Source of the DNA: Flavobacterium sp. LHD-85
GTDB lineage: Bacteria; Bacteroidota; Bacteroidia; Flavobacteriales; Flavobacteriaceae
Length of the DNA: 64,000 nucleotides
Assembly (NCBI RefSeq): GCF_030929595.1
Contig: NZ_JAVFVR010000011.1
Span: 62,001 to 126,000 of the forward strand
Direction: 5' to 3'
Shown here: positions 1-8,766 of the stretch, piece by piece
Layout: each line of letters starts with the position of its first letter
Numbering within the stretch: the stretch's first letter is position 1
Notes under the pieces: model-generated
The model's input: the letters and a program-made list of their open reading frames with translations, nothing else
The model's database searches: none
Told to the model about the DNA's origin: nothing
Position numbers and translations under genes: made by a program

Positions 1-562
1 CCATGGCTAAATTAGTTTGAAGAGAAACACTGCCTTTTCTCGTATCATATCCATAAGGATTTTGTTTTTGCGTAGGCGCAGGAAATAAATAATGGGATAA
101 ATTCACCTCATTACGATAGATATTTAAGTCACGCATAGCTACGGTAATAGCTTCCAAATCAAATCCCGATAAAGCCCTTAGAGATTTCCAGCTGCCATTT
201 GAATCTTTTCCAAAACATAATAAAACATTATCTACTTTTCCAGTAGTCTCAGTTTGAAGATGCATGGGAAACATTTTTAATAAGCCGTCTGAAGAACTTA
301 AACAATAATTTCCTGAAGCGGCATATCCCGTTTTTTCCCAACTTAAAATAGATTTTTTGTAACAATCTGCTAGAGGCTGATCTAAAAGGAAAGCATCAAA
401 AAAGGTTACTTTTGAAAATTTGGCTAGAATATTTCCTTCATCATTTTCTGAAATCGAAAAATTTTCCAAAGTGCTCTGAGCTACTAGAGAGCCACAAAAA
501 AGAGTTGTTGCACTAACAAATCCAACATTTTTTATAAAATTTCTTCGTGTTAAATTTATCAT
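1..562 (-). CDS. Exported protein of unknown function, N-terminal part (cut by window edge)
   Basis: An open frame runs on the minus strand from ATG at 560-562 to the window edge, giving the first 187 residues. The N-terminus reads TRRNFIKNVG followed by a hydrophobic stretch and a SLVAQS cleavage-like site, so it looks like a twin-arginine type signal peptide (T-R-R-x-F-I-K), which suggests export of a folded protein. The rest is soluble-looking with no motif I recognise. It is a real gene on the strength of the unbroken frame and the signal peptide, but its family and function are unknown and the C-terminus is missing. Confidence 0.7.
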   Translation of the reverse strand, partial: MINLTRRNFIKNVGFVSATTLFCGSLVAQSTLENFSISENDEGNILAKFSKVTFFDAFLLDQPLADCYKKSILSWEKTGYAASGNYCLSSSDGLLKMFPMHLQTETTGKVDNVLLCFGKDSNGSWKSLRALSGFDLEAITVAMRDLNIYRNEVNLSHYLFPAPTQKQNPYGYDTRKGSVSLQTNLAM

Positions 563-1600
563 AATTCCTTGTTTTCCTGTTAAATTCACAGTAAAAGTAA
601 CAAAAGGAAATATTAAATTATAATTTTTTATTAAATAACACAATAAAAACCGCACAAGCACGTAACTCTATTCTTTTTTAAAGAAAACACTTATAAGAAC
701 GGATATGCAAAGATAAACTGGAGGTATTAGAAAGAAAGTCCTGCTTTGCATCATAATATATTTTTTAAATTCTGCATTTAACTTTTAATTGTAATTTTAA
801 CGCAATGATCCAGCTCAACTTAGGGAGTTGGCCTCTTAGCTTTCCATAAATTTAATATAATGATAAACTCCCGATATTTACTGGAGGCAATATATTCGGA
901 GACCTCTTTCACCTTCCATTATTTCAAAAACACTTTTCAAATACACACACTACCTTACCGGTTTGCCCATCGCCGTCCAAAACAAAAAAAACAGCTTTAA
1001 AAAAAAGAAAAATATCCATTAATCGAAACATGGCTAACTGACTAAAAAAAGTAGAGGCAATACCTTTTTGCGACTTAAATTTAAGATTGTAGCCTGCAGA
1101 AATCAATCGTCATAAATTTTGACATGAAATGGGACTGCCTTCCTACTTCATAAAATTTGCATCAATGTTAATGAGATTTTTAAAAGCTTAGTTAAATGAA
1201 TTAAGAAACCAGTATTTTTAATATATTTTTAATGTATTTATAATACAAAAAAAGAATAACTCTACTTTCTATTAATTCGTAAAAATTTGAATTTGGTGCA
1301 GAATCAGTGCACAGAGGTTCAAAACAGGAATAAATGTGGCATATACAGCGGTTTCTAGCTTAAGATCCGAATTCTGCTCTCCTCATACCTGGTAAATGCC
1401 TAACATAATTAGATTAAAGGCATTTAAAAACCAATATCCTGAACAAATTTTGATTGGATTGATCTCCAGATTATTATATATTTTTACTAAAAACTAATTC
1501 GTTTTCTTCTGACACTACTATATTTTATTGCCGAGAATTTTATAGAACACTATTATGCTATAATAAATTAAAGCTGCATATGTTTTTAACAATTTTTAAC
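563..1600. other. Long A/T-rich non-coding stretch
   Basis: About 1 kb with no convincing gene on either strand. A 60-codon minus-strand frame at 924-1106 has a biased composition and no recognisable start context, so I do not call it. No hairpin terminator or clear promoter stands out. It is probably decayed or regulatory DNA between the first gene and the repeat/pseudogene zone. Confidence 0.5.
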
Positions 1601-1735
1601 GTTTAACTCCCACAGGACATACAAACCGTTCCTTAAATAAAAAACCAAAATATTTACATTAAAAATTCACTTAAAAATAAGCCAATTTCTTTAAATCATT
1701 CATAAAATGATTTATAAATTGTTCAGCAGAGTCAC
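1601..1735 (+). repeat. Dispersed repeat family B, copy 1 (divergent)
   Basis: Shares CACAGGACAT near the start and the block GCCAATTTCTTTAAATCAT, ending in GTCAC at 1731-1735, with the other B copies. Read on the minus strand it gives the cleanest version of the conserved peptide end: SAEQFINHFMNDLKKLAYF then stop. It lacks the downstream GGCGCC hairpin seen in most other copies. Confidence 0.6.
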
Positions 1736-1790
1736 TTAAAGGAGACAACTAGCAAAATAGACTGCACCCAAAAGTTTAGACAAATTTAAA

Positions 1791-1825
1791 ATTAGCCTTC
1801 GACAACTTAACAGGATTCTAACACC
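1791..1825 (+). repeat. Repeat C, copy 1
   Basis: Block of about 35 bp (CTTCGACAACTTAACAGGAT then TCTAACACC) that recurs about 60-120 bp after repeat B here and at 35.64 kb and 51.73 kb, in the same orientation. The reverse strand resembles the T-arm half of a tRNA gene, but no complete tRNA is present. Confidence 0.5.
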
Positions 1826-1879
1826 AAAAACAGAAAAGATATAAAGTTTTAAATTCCCTAAACTATTTTTAGCTGTTGT

Positions 1880-2347
1880 TCAAAGACTTATAATGCGATC
1901 TCATTTAGAAAATAGTTTATCTCATCAATACTTGAGTTTTTACCTATACGGAATGGTTTATGCAGCAAGTTCTTTTATTAGGAGCAGAAGTCATTCAGGG
2001 AGATGTTAATTCAGACTTAATTTCAGTCGAAAAAAAACTCAAAAAACAATATCAGTGTGATTATATAATAAACTGTACTGGTTTAGGTTCAATAAAATTA
2101 GCGAATAAAATTATGCATCCTTTAAGAGGGGCCTTAGTACGAATCAAAAATTATGGAGCAAAATTTGCTATTTTTAGACAAGGCCTATTGTATTTCATTT
2201 GATCAAAAAGCTTAAGAGCGAAGGAAATGTTCGTTTAAAGCTTGGGAGAAGAACTCGTCAATAATTCGCAACTACGGCCATGGGGGTTCCGGTGTTGCTT
2301 TTTCATGGGGTTGCGCCCAGGAGATTTACCAATCGAATCCGTTTTGA
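1880..2347 (+). pseudogene. Remnant of a D-amino-acid oxidase (DAO family FAD oxidoreductase)
   Basis: Three pieces of a DAO-type flavoenzyme lie in different frames. The first, around 1940-2200, reads TYTEWFMQQVLLLGAEVI, then DYIINCTGLG and MHPLRGALVRI, a pattern known from the D-amino-acid oxidase/glycine oxidase family. A second piece from 2264 reads IRNYGHGGSGVAFSWGCAQE and ends at TGA 2345-2347; this is the C-terminal FAD-contacting segment of the family. Between them roughly a hundred residues expected for the family are missing, and the frames do not match. Normal DAO proteins exceed 300 residues; about 130 codons remain. The gene is dead. Confidence 0.8.
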
Positions 2348-2594
2348 AAAAAATACGGCTCAATTAGAAACTTACACTAAAAAAACATCTCAGCCAAAGT
2401 TATTATCATCCTGTTAATATAAAAAATACCTAAAAATATGAAGGCCTAAATTAAATCACATATAAAAACAAGTGACTACTATTTTCTTTCAAAAATTATT
2501 CTTATCTTAAGCTAATTTAAATTGAGTTTTAAATTTCACGAAAAGTAAAATCTATAATCCCTAACTTTTTTATAAACACCAAAAAAAATGAAAA

Positions 2595-3170
2595 ATGAAA
2601 GCAAAAAAAATTATATCCGCAATACTGATAGTACTATTTTTAAATTCTTGTAAAGAAAGCCCAAAACAGAAGGAAACAGAGGCTGTCGAGACAAAAAAAA
2701 CAGAACAAACAAACGATGAAATTGTAACAAATTATGCAGTCTCCAAAAATGGTAAAAAATTAGAGATGTCATTCAACAATACAAAGAACATGGTTTTTTT
2801 AAACTTTAACGGTGATGATATTAAACTAACCGGGCAAAAACCTGCGTCAGGGATTTGGTATAAGAATGACCGCTACGAATTAAGAGGCAAAGGAAATATT
2901 GTTGAACTAAAAAAAGATGGAAGGCTAATTTTTACAAACAATGGCAAAATTGTAATCACTACAATAAAAAACGATAAAAATCAGACCCTTGAAATGATCT
3001 TTGACAATACGGCAAATACAGCTACCATGTATTTAAATGGAACTGAAATTAATTTAAATGGCCAAGAAACAGCATCAGGAATATTTTATAAAAATGAGCA
3101 TTATCAATTAAGAGGGAAAGGGGAAAATATAGAACTTAATAAGGATGGAAAAGTAATCTTTAAAAAATAA
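2595..3170 (+). CDS. Lipoprotein with two tandem MliC-like domains
   Basis: 191-residue lipoprotein: hydrophobic leader and lipobox LNSC with the lipidated cysteine at residue 19, then a charged linker and two similar units (about residues 45-105 and 118-190). Each unit carries the pattern ASGI(W/F)YKN, then (Y)xLRGKG and E(L)xKDG(R/K)xIF, which resembles the beta-barrel of MliC/PliC, periplasmic or membrane-bound inhibitors of c-type lysozyme. The usual disulphide cysteines of MliC are absent, so lysozyme inhibition is an inference. The alternative is another small beta-barrel lipoprotein. It is monocistronic and followed by a strong hairpin terminator. Confidence 0.75.
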   Translation: MKAKKIISAILIVLFLNSCKESPKQKETEAVETKKTEQTNDEIVTNYAVSKNGKKLEMSFNNTKNMVFLNFNGDDIKLTGQKPASGIWYKNDRYELRGKGNIVELKKDGRLIFTNNGKIVITTIKNDKNQTLEMIFDNTANTATMYLNGTEINLNGQETASGIFYKNEHYQLRGKGENIELNKDGKVIFKK

Positions 3171-3183
3171 AGAAATTCCAGAT

Positions 3184-3223
3184 ACAAATTAATCGTTGTA
3201 CTTAATAACAACGATTAATTTGT
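3184..3223. terminator. Strong symmetric hairpin after the MliC-like lipoprotein
   Basis: Perfect 16-bp stem, ACAAATTAATCGTTGT (3184-3199) with its complement at 3208-3223 and an 8-nt loop, starting 14 bases after the stop codon. T-rich DNA follows. It probably ends the lipoprotein transcript. Confidence 0.7.
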
Positions 3224-3362
3224 GTATTTATATTGTCCCTTATATAAAACTAAATAACAGTAATAATAAACTAGGAATAAATCAATTTTTAGCTTTAGTC
3301 GAGCAACATTAAATAAGTTAACTTAAATATTTATTTGTACGATAAATAAAATAAATTTAAAG

Positions 3363-3399
3363 TTTGTAGTTTGATAACTTAAAACAGGATTCTAACAAC
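3363..3399 (+). repeat. Repeat C, weak copy
   Basis: TTTGATAACTTAAAACAGGA followed by TTCTAACAAC resembles the repeat C block of 1791 and 51733. It is more diverged than the other copies. Confidence 0.3.
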
Positions 3400-3510
3400 A
3401 GGGATAGGACAAAAACTGGCTCTTTAACATTCTAAATTGTTTCAATTTGTTTTTAATGCCAAATAACAACGGGGCCGATTTTACAATTAAGAATTGTCTT
3501 TTTAACTTTT

Positions 3511-3590
3511 TAGCCCCGATAGCAGTGCAAATCCTTTTGCGCCGGGGTTCGGTGCAAAATATTGGAACGCATAGCGGGAAGAGCTCCTAA
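3511..3590 (+). repeat. Dispersed repeat family A, copy 1
   Basis: Runs from TAGCCCCGATAGCAGTG to GAGCTCC. The inner hairpin pairs TTTTGCGCCG (3535-3544) with CGGTGCAAAA (3550-3559); an outer pairing of CCCGATA with TAGCGGG is possible. The same element occurs at 4.76, 10.41 and 48.04 kb. Confidence 0.75.
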
Positions 3591-3609
3591 AAATCATTAA
3601 TATAAAATC

Positions 3610-3915
3610 CCAGATAGCAATTCACAAAGCCAAAGAAAGACAGCTCTGCCTTAAGCATAAAAATCTTTTCAAATCCTCCATGATATTTGTAGAATCGTAT
3701 ATTAGTTTACTGCCATAAAGCAATTTAGTTTTTATAATTTTTTACATCAATCCCCAACAGGACATCCAAAACAAATTTACATAGCCAATAAAAGACGGCC
3801 TCTACTTCCAATAAGCCAATCTGCTCAAATCCTCCATAAAATGTTTTGTAATCTGTCCTTTATGGGGCACAAAGCCAAATGGCGCTAATTGGAGACAATT
3901 GGCGCCATTTTTTAT
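3610..3915 (+). repeat. Dispersed repeat family B, copy 2, with upstream half-unit and terminator-like hairpin
   Basis: A diverged upstream half-unit (from about 3610, containing AAAGCCAAAGAAAGACAGC) precedes the main unit, which starts near CATCAATCCCCAACAGGACA at 3745. The element ends with a hairpin, AAATGGCGCTAATT pairing with AATTGGCGCCATTT (3877-3910), followed by T residues. In reverse it reads GQITKHFMEDLSRLAYWK then stop. Confidence 0.7.
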
Positions 3916-4089
3916 TTTACTATTTAATCTCGTCGATAAGGATATGCCGTTTATAGTTAAAACTATTTTGGAGATGCCTGCAGAACTTTTTACTGCAGCT
4001 AGCAGCCTTCTCCATAATTGCAAAGTACTCATCTCAGATTATTCTTAATTTTTCTTCCCCATATATCCAACCTAATTTGAGAAGCATTA

Positions 4090-4461
4090 TCAGATTTTGC
4101 AGATATCGTTCAAATATTTCAAAAGAGATTTACCCTTATGTTTGCGAAATGCCCTAAAACAGCTTGTTCGGCAGCCAAATCCGCATACAAGCGACATTTT
4201 TTCAACAGATAAATCCTTTAATATGGGTTCCCTTATATTTTCTATCAAGTATTGAATTCTTTTTAAATTTATATAATCATTAAAATTTAACCCAAACCCA
4301 TTGTTAATCAGATAAGAAATCTTATGAACTGTAATTCCTGTTTCAGCTGATAGCTGAGCCAAAGATAAATCTTTACTTAAAAAAAGTTTTTTAGAATTTA
4401 TATGAAATTCTATTCTAAATAAGCATTGTTCTTTTTCTTCATCTGTTAATTTATGAAACAT
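4090..4461 (-). CDS. Short AraC-type helix-turn-helix protein
   Basis: 123 residues, nearly all taken up by an AraC/XylS-like double helix-turn-helix domain. LSLAQLSAETGITVHKISYL gives the first HTH and MSLVCGFGCRTSCFRAFRKH the second, followed by KGKSLLKYLN, the usual end of the domain. It would bind DNA. There is no sensory or membrane domain, unlike typical 250-400 residue family members, so it may be the surviving C-terminal part of a longer regulator; its ATG at 4459-4461 is nevertheless preceded by an A/T-rich leader as for a normal gene. No partner gene is obvious: the neighbours are repeats B and A. Confidence 0.65.
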   Translation of the reverse strand: MFHKLTDEEKEQCLFRIEFHINSKKLFLSKDLSLAQLSAETGITVHKISYLINNGFGLNFNDYINLKRIQYLIENIREPILKDLSVEKMSLVCGFGCRTSCFRAFRKHKGKSLLKYLNDICKI

Positions 4462-4760
4462 ACTATCCTTGTGTTTTTTTGAAATTATTTCAATTAAAAA
4501 TAAAACATATTTTTTTTTATATTGGCAGATACCATCTAAAAACTAATCTAAGTCCCAAATTATTGGTAATTTTTTATCCGCCTCCGCCGCTTGGTGGAAG
4601 CTTAAGTTCGAAACTGTCTTGATAATCAAATTTAATGATCAATCCACGGGAATTTCATGTGCAGTCCAATTCAGTTTATTTTTTCACATTCGAAGAACAT
4701 TTCACTTGAAAATCATATATTTAACTAATCATCATTCATCAAAAAAAAATTCCAGCTCCT

Positions 4761-4945
4761 GAGCCCCTATAGCAGAGGAAATCCTTCTGCGCCGTGTTTC
4801 GGCGCAGAAGATTGGAACACATAGCGGGAAAAAGCTCCAAAAAAAGCATTATTATATGCAATTGGCGCACAGCTGGTCACAAAAGACTGCTTCCCCAGTC
4901 CGGCAGCTCTCGAATAAAGCGAAAATGGGATAAGCTCCAAAAAAA
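4761..4945 (+). repeat. Dispersed repeat family A, copy 2 plus degenerate second unit
   Basis: The first unit (4761-4840) has a perfect 11-bp stem, CTTCTGCGCCG (4784-4794) with CGGCGCAGAAG (4800-4810) around a TGTTT loop. A second, degenerate unit follows (about 4862-4945, with CACAAAAGACTGCTTCCCC), like the tail that follows copy 3 at 10.5 kb. Confidence 0.7.
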
Positions 4946-5077
4946 ATCTTAAACCTCAAACATCCTGCCCTACACTGCAATAATACGCTAATTCTCCAGT
5001 TTAAAATGCGCAGGCAAAAACAGCACAGAGGGCATCTATTGCTGATTTGGAGGCATGGATTAAGGAAATAAATAAAA

Positions 5078-5296
5078 ATGAAGAAGTTTCAGATTAAAAA
5101 ACAGCAGAACGGCCAATGGCTGGTATCCCACAACGAGTTCCCGAAGTTCACCTACCTGTTTGAAGACAAAAAATTCAATTACCGGAGAACCGTCACAGGG
5201 CTTTCCGACCCCTCAGGGGATCCGGAGCAGATCCGGCTGCTGCAGGGGATGGAAAAATGGCTCACCGACCACCACAAGGATAAGATAAACGGATAA
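5078..5296 (+). CDS. Small hypothetical protein, 72 aa
   Basis: Starts MKKFQIKKQQNGQWLVSHNE and ends in DHHKDKING; hydrophilic, no signal peptide. The coding sequence is visibly richer in G and C than its surroundings (codons such as CTG, CCG, GGC), a composition it shares with the 9.8 kb gene, which also lies next to a family A repeat. This suggests a common foreign source, perhaps a plasmid or phage remnant, but I do not recognise the family. It is probably a genuine gene because codon use is consistent through its length. Confidence 0.5.
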   Translation: MKKFQIKKQQNGQWLVSHNEFPKFTYLFEDKKFNYRRTVTGLSDPSGDPEQIRLLQGMEKWLTDHHKDKING

Positions 5297-5439
5297 GGCC
5301 CGACAGTCAAGCCAATATTTCCAACAGCAATAAAAAAACACTTTTAGCTGCAGCCGTGCAATTATTTGACATCAACTTAAAAAATAAAATAAAACATGCA
5401 TTTCCGCCTCCTTATTTTTGGTTCCAATTTTACCACCAA

Positions 5440-5471
5440 TTGCAAAGGCTCCAAGTTTGGAGCCTTTGCAA
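5440..5471. terminator. Perfect inverted repeat, probable terminator hairpin
   Basis: TTGCAAAGGCTCCAA (5440-5454) and its exact complement (5457-5471) are separated by two bases. It lies between the convergent 72-aa gene and the 5.5 kb pseudogene, a usual place for a shared terminator, although no T-run follows. Confidence 0.5.
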
Positions 5472-5535
5472 TTAAGCATTTAAAATAAATATTTATTTTA
5501 TTAGATACATCTGCCAGAATAAAATCTCCATCCTT

Positions 5536-5906
5536 TTATTTCGGAGATTCAAAAATTTTACCTTTTAGCATTATATCATCCTTTAGAATTTTTAATACCA
5601 AATTCTTAAAACCATCATCATATTTAATGTTTACGCAACTTCTTAATATCTGATCTTTTCCTTTTATTTTTTCATTGATATAGAAACCTATAAAAGAGTC
5701 AAGTGTTTCAAAACTATTGGGAGACAGCCCCAATTTTTTATTGTAAAAGAGAATACTTTTATCTTCGTTCTTTATTCCATTAATCCAGTCTGTCTTCGTA
5801 ATGCATTTGCAGACTGCATAATCATCAAACCATGCCTTTGCATTTTGCTTTTGAGAAGCTGTCTGGGAAAAAACTTTAACGAAATTAAAAACAATATTTT
5901 TTTCAT
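5536..5906 (-). pseudogene. Frameshifted small secreted protein
   Basis: ATG at 5904-5906 begins MKKILFLISLKFF, a signal peptide, but after the T-run near 5870 the sensible sequence continues in another frame: FSQTASQKQNAKAWFDDYAV and on to an ending in KGKIFESPK. One base gained or lost in the homopolymer would restore an export signal cleaved before QTAS. The mature part is about 105 residues with four cysteines and resembles no family I know. A start at 5733 (TTG) gives only a 65-residue remainder. It begins 3 bases after a C-terminal coding fragment, so it was once the second gene of an operon. A sequencing error in the homopolymer cannot be excluded. Confidence 0.6.
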
Positions 5907-5909
5907 TTT

Positions 5910-6005
5910 TTAAGGTTTATTTGATTTAACGTAATATAGTGTTGCCTGATAAAACTGAGGCGAATCAGCATAGGAATGCCCTCCTAGAACGGCACTTCCA
6001 TTCCA
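5910..6005 (-). pseudogene. C-terminal fragment of an unidentified protein
   Basis: Out of frame with the truncated S41 gene, but continuous with its sequence, the minus strand reads WNGSAVLGGHSYADSPQFYQ, then ATLYYVKSNKP and a stop. The fragment looks like a natural protein end: it stops 3 bases before the ATG of the next pseudogene. Its N-terminal part is gone. The fusion to the S41 piece occurs at an A-run around 6006-6014, the mark of a deletion. Confidence 0.5.
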
Positions 6006-6343
6006 TTTTTTTTAGTCAAGGACAAATCGAGATTTTTAGTGAAATATTCAACGTTTGTATCCGCTGTTTTAGACTTGTTAACCGGAACTATACCCAAGGC
6101 ATCAACCCATTTTTCTAACAATAACGAAAACTCTCCTTTGGTTTTTGCTTTTTCAATTTTAGGCAATGCTTCAAAAAGCTGTTGATCCCAATCTATTTTT
6201 CCACTGGCAACAGTTGGATGGTAATATTTCAGATAGCCCCAAAATTTGCATGTAGTGGCTAATTTTTCTGCTTGGCTTATTGGGACTTGTCCCAATACAA
6301 TTGGTGAAATGATTAAAAAAAGAAATAATATGTTTTTTTTCAT
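5984..6343 (-). pseudogene. Truncated S41-peptidase paralog (N-terminal piece only)
   Basis: 119 codons from MKKNILFLFLIISPIVLGQ (signal peptide) to an accidental stop. The body is clearly homologous to the N-terminus of the intact S41 peptidase just upstream: KLATTCKFWGYLKYYHPTVA here against KLAITCKIWGYLKYYHPEVA there. Similarity ends near residue 110, where a foreign C-terminal fragment joins in a different frame. PDZ and catalytic domains are absent, so no protease can be made. It was probably born as a tandem duplicate and then cut down by deletion. Confidence 0.8.
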
Positions 6344-6519
6344 TTTAAGTTAGTATTGGTATTTAAAATAATATATTAGGCTCAGGTATAAAGTATTAAA
6401 AACTCAATTTTATATTAAATACAAGTAATATTGTTTTAAAAACTTAATAAGCATTAATCTTCTAAAACTATTAAACTCTGTCTTATCTATAAGATTTTGA
6501 GAAATCAAGTATTAGTGAT

Positions 6520-8166
6520 TTATTTTCCCGAGTTAATAAATTCTATAGCGCGGTCTAAAACCTCATCTTTCCCCTGCTGAATTCCTTTAATAGTAGGTTT
6601 TATTTCGATATCTGGAATAATTCCGATTCTTTGTGTTTCGCTTTTATCCGGATAATAGACTCCCACCCCCGAAAATTGTGTATGAAATGCTCTTATAAAA
6701 TCAATGCCGTTTACATTCCCATCTGCACCAGCAGTTTGACTTCCAATAATAGTTGTATTATCAGCAGTTTTAAAACACATTGCAGTCCATTCTGCCTGGC
6801 TCATAGAGTCCTCACTAAGCAAGACAATAACTTTACCTTTATAATTATTATTATTTTCTGAACCACACTTCTGTGCATTAGTCCATTTATATCTTCCCGG
6901 ATAACTTAAATCAGGCGTTGTATAGATCGCAAATTCCTTTTCTTTCGAGTTTAAAAATTTTGCTATCTCTTCAAAAGTTCCGTTTGGATAATTTCTCATG
7001 TCAAAAACGATTGCTTTTGTAGAATTAAGTTTCTCAATCATTGCAGGGATATTTTGAACTTTCAAAGTGCCCATATTTACATAACCAATGTTATTTTCTA
7101 AAATTTTAAATTTTTCCTTTTTGTTTTTTCTTACATACTCATTTTTGTGAGAAATGTAATATTCGTACCAATTTATTGTTTTTGTTGTATAACTGCCATC
7201 TTTTAAAAACTCCAGTGTTACATTTTCTGAATAACCAGATAATGCTGATTTTACAACATTATTTAAATAAGCGGCTTCATTCGATCCATTGATTAACGCT
7301 CTTTTTTCGGATATAATTTCTTTTATAGTCTTGCTATTTATTTTAGTAATAATATCTCCTACTTTTATTCCATTATCTTTTGCAAGACTGTCTGCTAAAA
7401 TTTCGGTAACAATTATCTTTTCGTCAATTATTTTGCATTTTGCGGGAAAGAAATTCAGGCTGTTTTTTCTAGGATACATAACAAATACAGCATGAGAATC
7501 ATTAAGTTTAACTGATAATTTTTGCAAAGCAATATAAAAATCATCTTCGCTTTTAGCTTCAATAAAGAGGGGCAGCATTTGGGTGAGGCTTATGTCCCAT
7601 TTCTGATCCATTAAATATTTATATGGAAAAAAATACTCTATTAAATTCCAATACATAAATAGTGCTAAAATTCTTGGATTTTTATCGTTAAAATTTAAAT
7701 CTTTATAATTTTCATTTTTTACAAAAATATTTTCAGCATCAAATGGCGCCACATAATATTGTTCTCCCTGATACCTATTATCTTCAATGAATTTCAGCTT
7801 TGCAGAAAGATTTTTCGAGAGCAGTTTATTTTTGCTGATCCAGCTTAAATCGAAATTTTTATCAAAATAAACGGTTTGTTTTGGTTTCAGGACAGGATCA
7901 TTTTGTTTTATCGTTCCTAAAGCATCAATCCAATTTTCAAGAATTGAAGAAAACTCCTCTTTTGTTTGTGCTTCCTCTAGTTTTGGTAATACATTAAAAA
8001 GCTGTTTATCCCAATCTGTTTTCCCACTAGCCACCTCTGGATGATAATATTTTAGGTACCCCCAAATCTTACAAGTGATAGCAAGTTTTTGTATTTCAGT
8101 AGGTTTTGATTGTCCCAGTACTGTTTGGATCACTAGTAAGAGAAAGATCAATATATATTTTTTCAT
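6520..8166 (-). CDS. Exported S41-family (tail-specific type) serine peptidase
   Basis: 548 residues. Residues 1-19 form a signal peptide, so the protein acts in the periplasm or at the outer membrane. An N-terminal helical domain (20-220) precedes a PDZ-like region (about 245-330, with DNGIKVGDIITKIN) and the S41 catalytic domain (355-545). The expected nucleophile is Ser456 in SMSQAEW, equivalent to the S-x-x-E serine of Prc/CtpA. The lysine that Prc uses as base is not seen in the following GSQTAGADG segment, as in many Bacteroidota S41 members of this subtype. ETQRIGIIPDI near the C-terminus is also typical. The substrate is unknown. It sits immediately upstream of its own truncated duplicate; its start is the only ATG in a suitable place. 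Confidence 0.9.
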   Translation of the reverse strand: MKKYILIFLLLVIQTVLGQSKPTEIQKLAITCKIWGYLKYYHPEVASGKTDWDKQLFNVLPKLEEAQTKEEFSSILENWIDALGTIKQNDPVLKPKQTVYFDKNFDLSWISKNKLLSKNLSAKLKFIEDNRYQGEQYYVAPFDAENIFVKNENYKDLNFNDKNPRILALFMYWNLIEYFFPYKYLMDQKWDISLTQMLPLFIEAKSEDDFYIALQKLSVKLNDSHAVFVMYPRKNSLNFFPAKCKIIDEKIIVTEILADSLAKDNGIKVGDIITKINSKTIKEIISEKRALINGSNEAAYLNNVVKSALSGYSENVTLEFLKDGSYTTKTINWYEYYISHKNEYVRKNKKEKFKILENNIGYVNMGTLKVQNIPAMIEKLNSTKAIVFDMRNYPNGTFEEIAKFLNSKEKEFAIYTTPDLSYPGRYKWTNAQKCGSENNNNYKGKVIVLLSEDSMSQAEWTAMCFKTADNTTIIGSQTAGADGNVNGIDFIRAFHTQFSGVGVYYPDKSETQRIGIIPDIEIKPTIKGIQQGKDEVLDRAIEFINSGK

Positions 8167-8766
8167 TATGATGTATATTTTATAAAAGGATAACTTGAAT
8201 ATAAAAGCAAGATTTTTTTATAAAAAAAAAATCAAAAAATATTATTATTTAGGAAAATCGCAGGTTGTCATTTCTGTTTTTTATAACAATTGCTAGACAG
8301 ATATATTTAGCTGATCATAAATTAAGAGGTTATGCAAGACAATAATTCTTTTGATTTTTCTTGAATACAAAATTTAGTGAATTAAAGAAAAGTTCAAATT
8401 GTACTTGGAGAGTATCTGTAGTGAAAAGGTATATCGCAAAATTTATTGTAGATGTAAAATAATTTAAAAAGTCAAAATGACCATAAGCAGGGTCGCAGTA
8501 ATTTATATTTTTGTTCATTACAATAAATTAATATATTTTTAATTTTATGAAATAATTTAAATTAGTTTGTTTTAGTTGCTAAGTTTAAATTAATTAGTCG
8601 AAAAATTAGTAAGTATTTTTTTTGTAAAAATGATTAAAAAAATAGTTTACACAATATATAAATCAGTTAAATAAATGTTAAATATACAGGAAAAGTAATA
8701 TGAACTTTGAGTATCTCCATACTATTTTATGAGCAAAATACTGTTATAAAACTATTTTAAATTATT
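8167..8766. other. 600-bp A/T-rich intergenic region
   Basis: Between the S41 gene and the glycosyltransferase-like pseudogene. A 62-codon minus-strand frame (8330-8518) has no supporting features and is not called. The part from 8519 to 8766 is extremely A/T rich and probably held the promoter of the downstream gene; I see no clear TAnnTTTG box. Confidence 0.4.

Noticed and set aside
924..1106. 60-codon minus-strand frame
   Set aside because: Biased composition, no recognisable motif or start context; an open frame of this size is expected by chance in A/T-rich DNA.
3802..4032. 76-codon minus-strand frame ending LSRLAYWK
   Set aside because: It is the reverse frame of repeat B copy 2, not a separate gene; its upstream part has no coding character. 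Kept only as evidence for the repeat.
4571..4650. Short minus-strand frame ending ELKLPPSGGGG
   Set aside because: Only about 26 codons after a stop and no partner sequence; may be a gene tail but cannot be supported.
8330..8518. 62-codon minus-strand frame
   Set aside because: No family, no signal peptide, A/T-driven codons; treated as non-coding.
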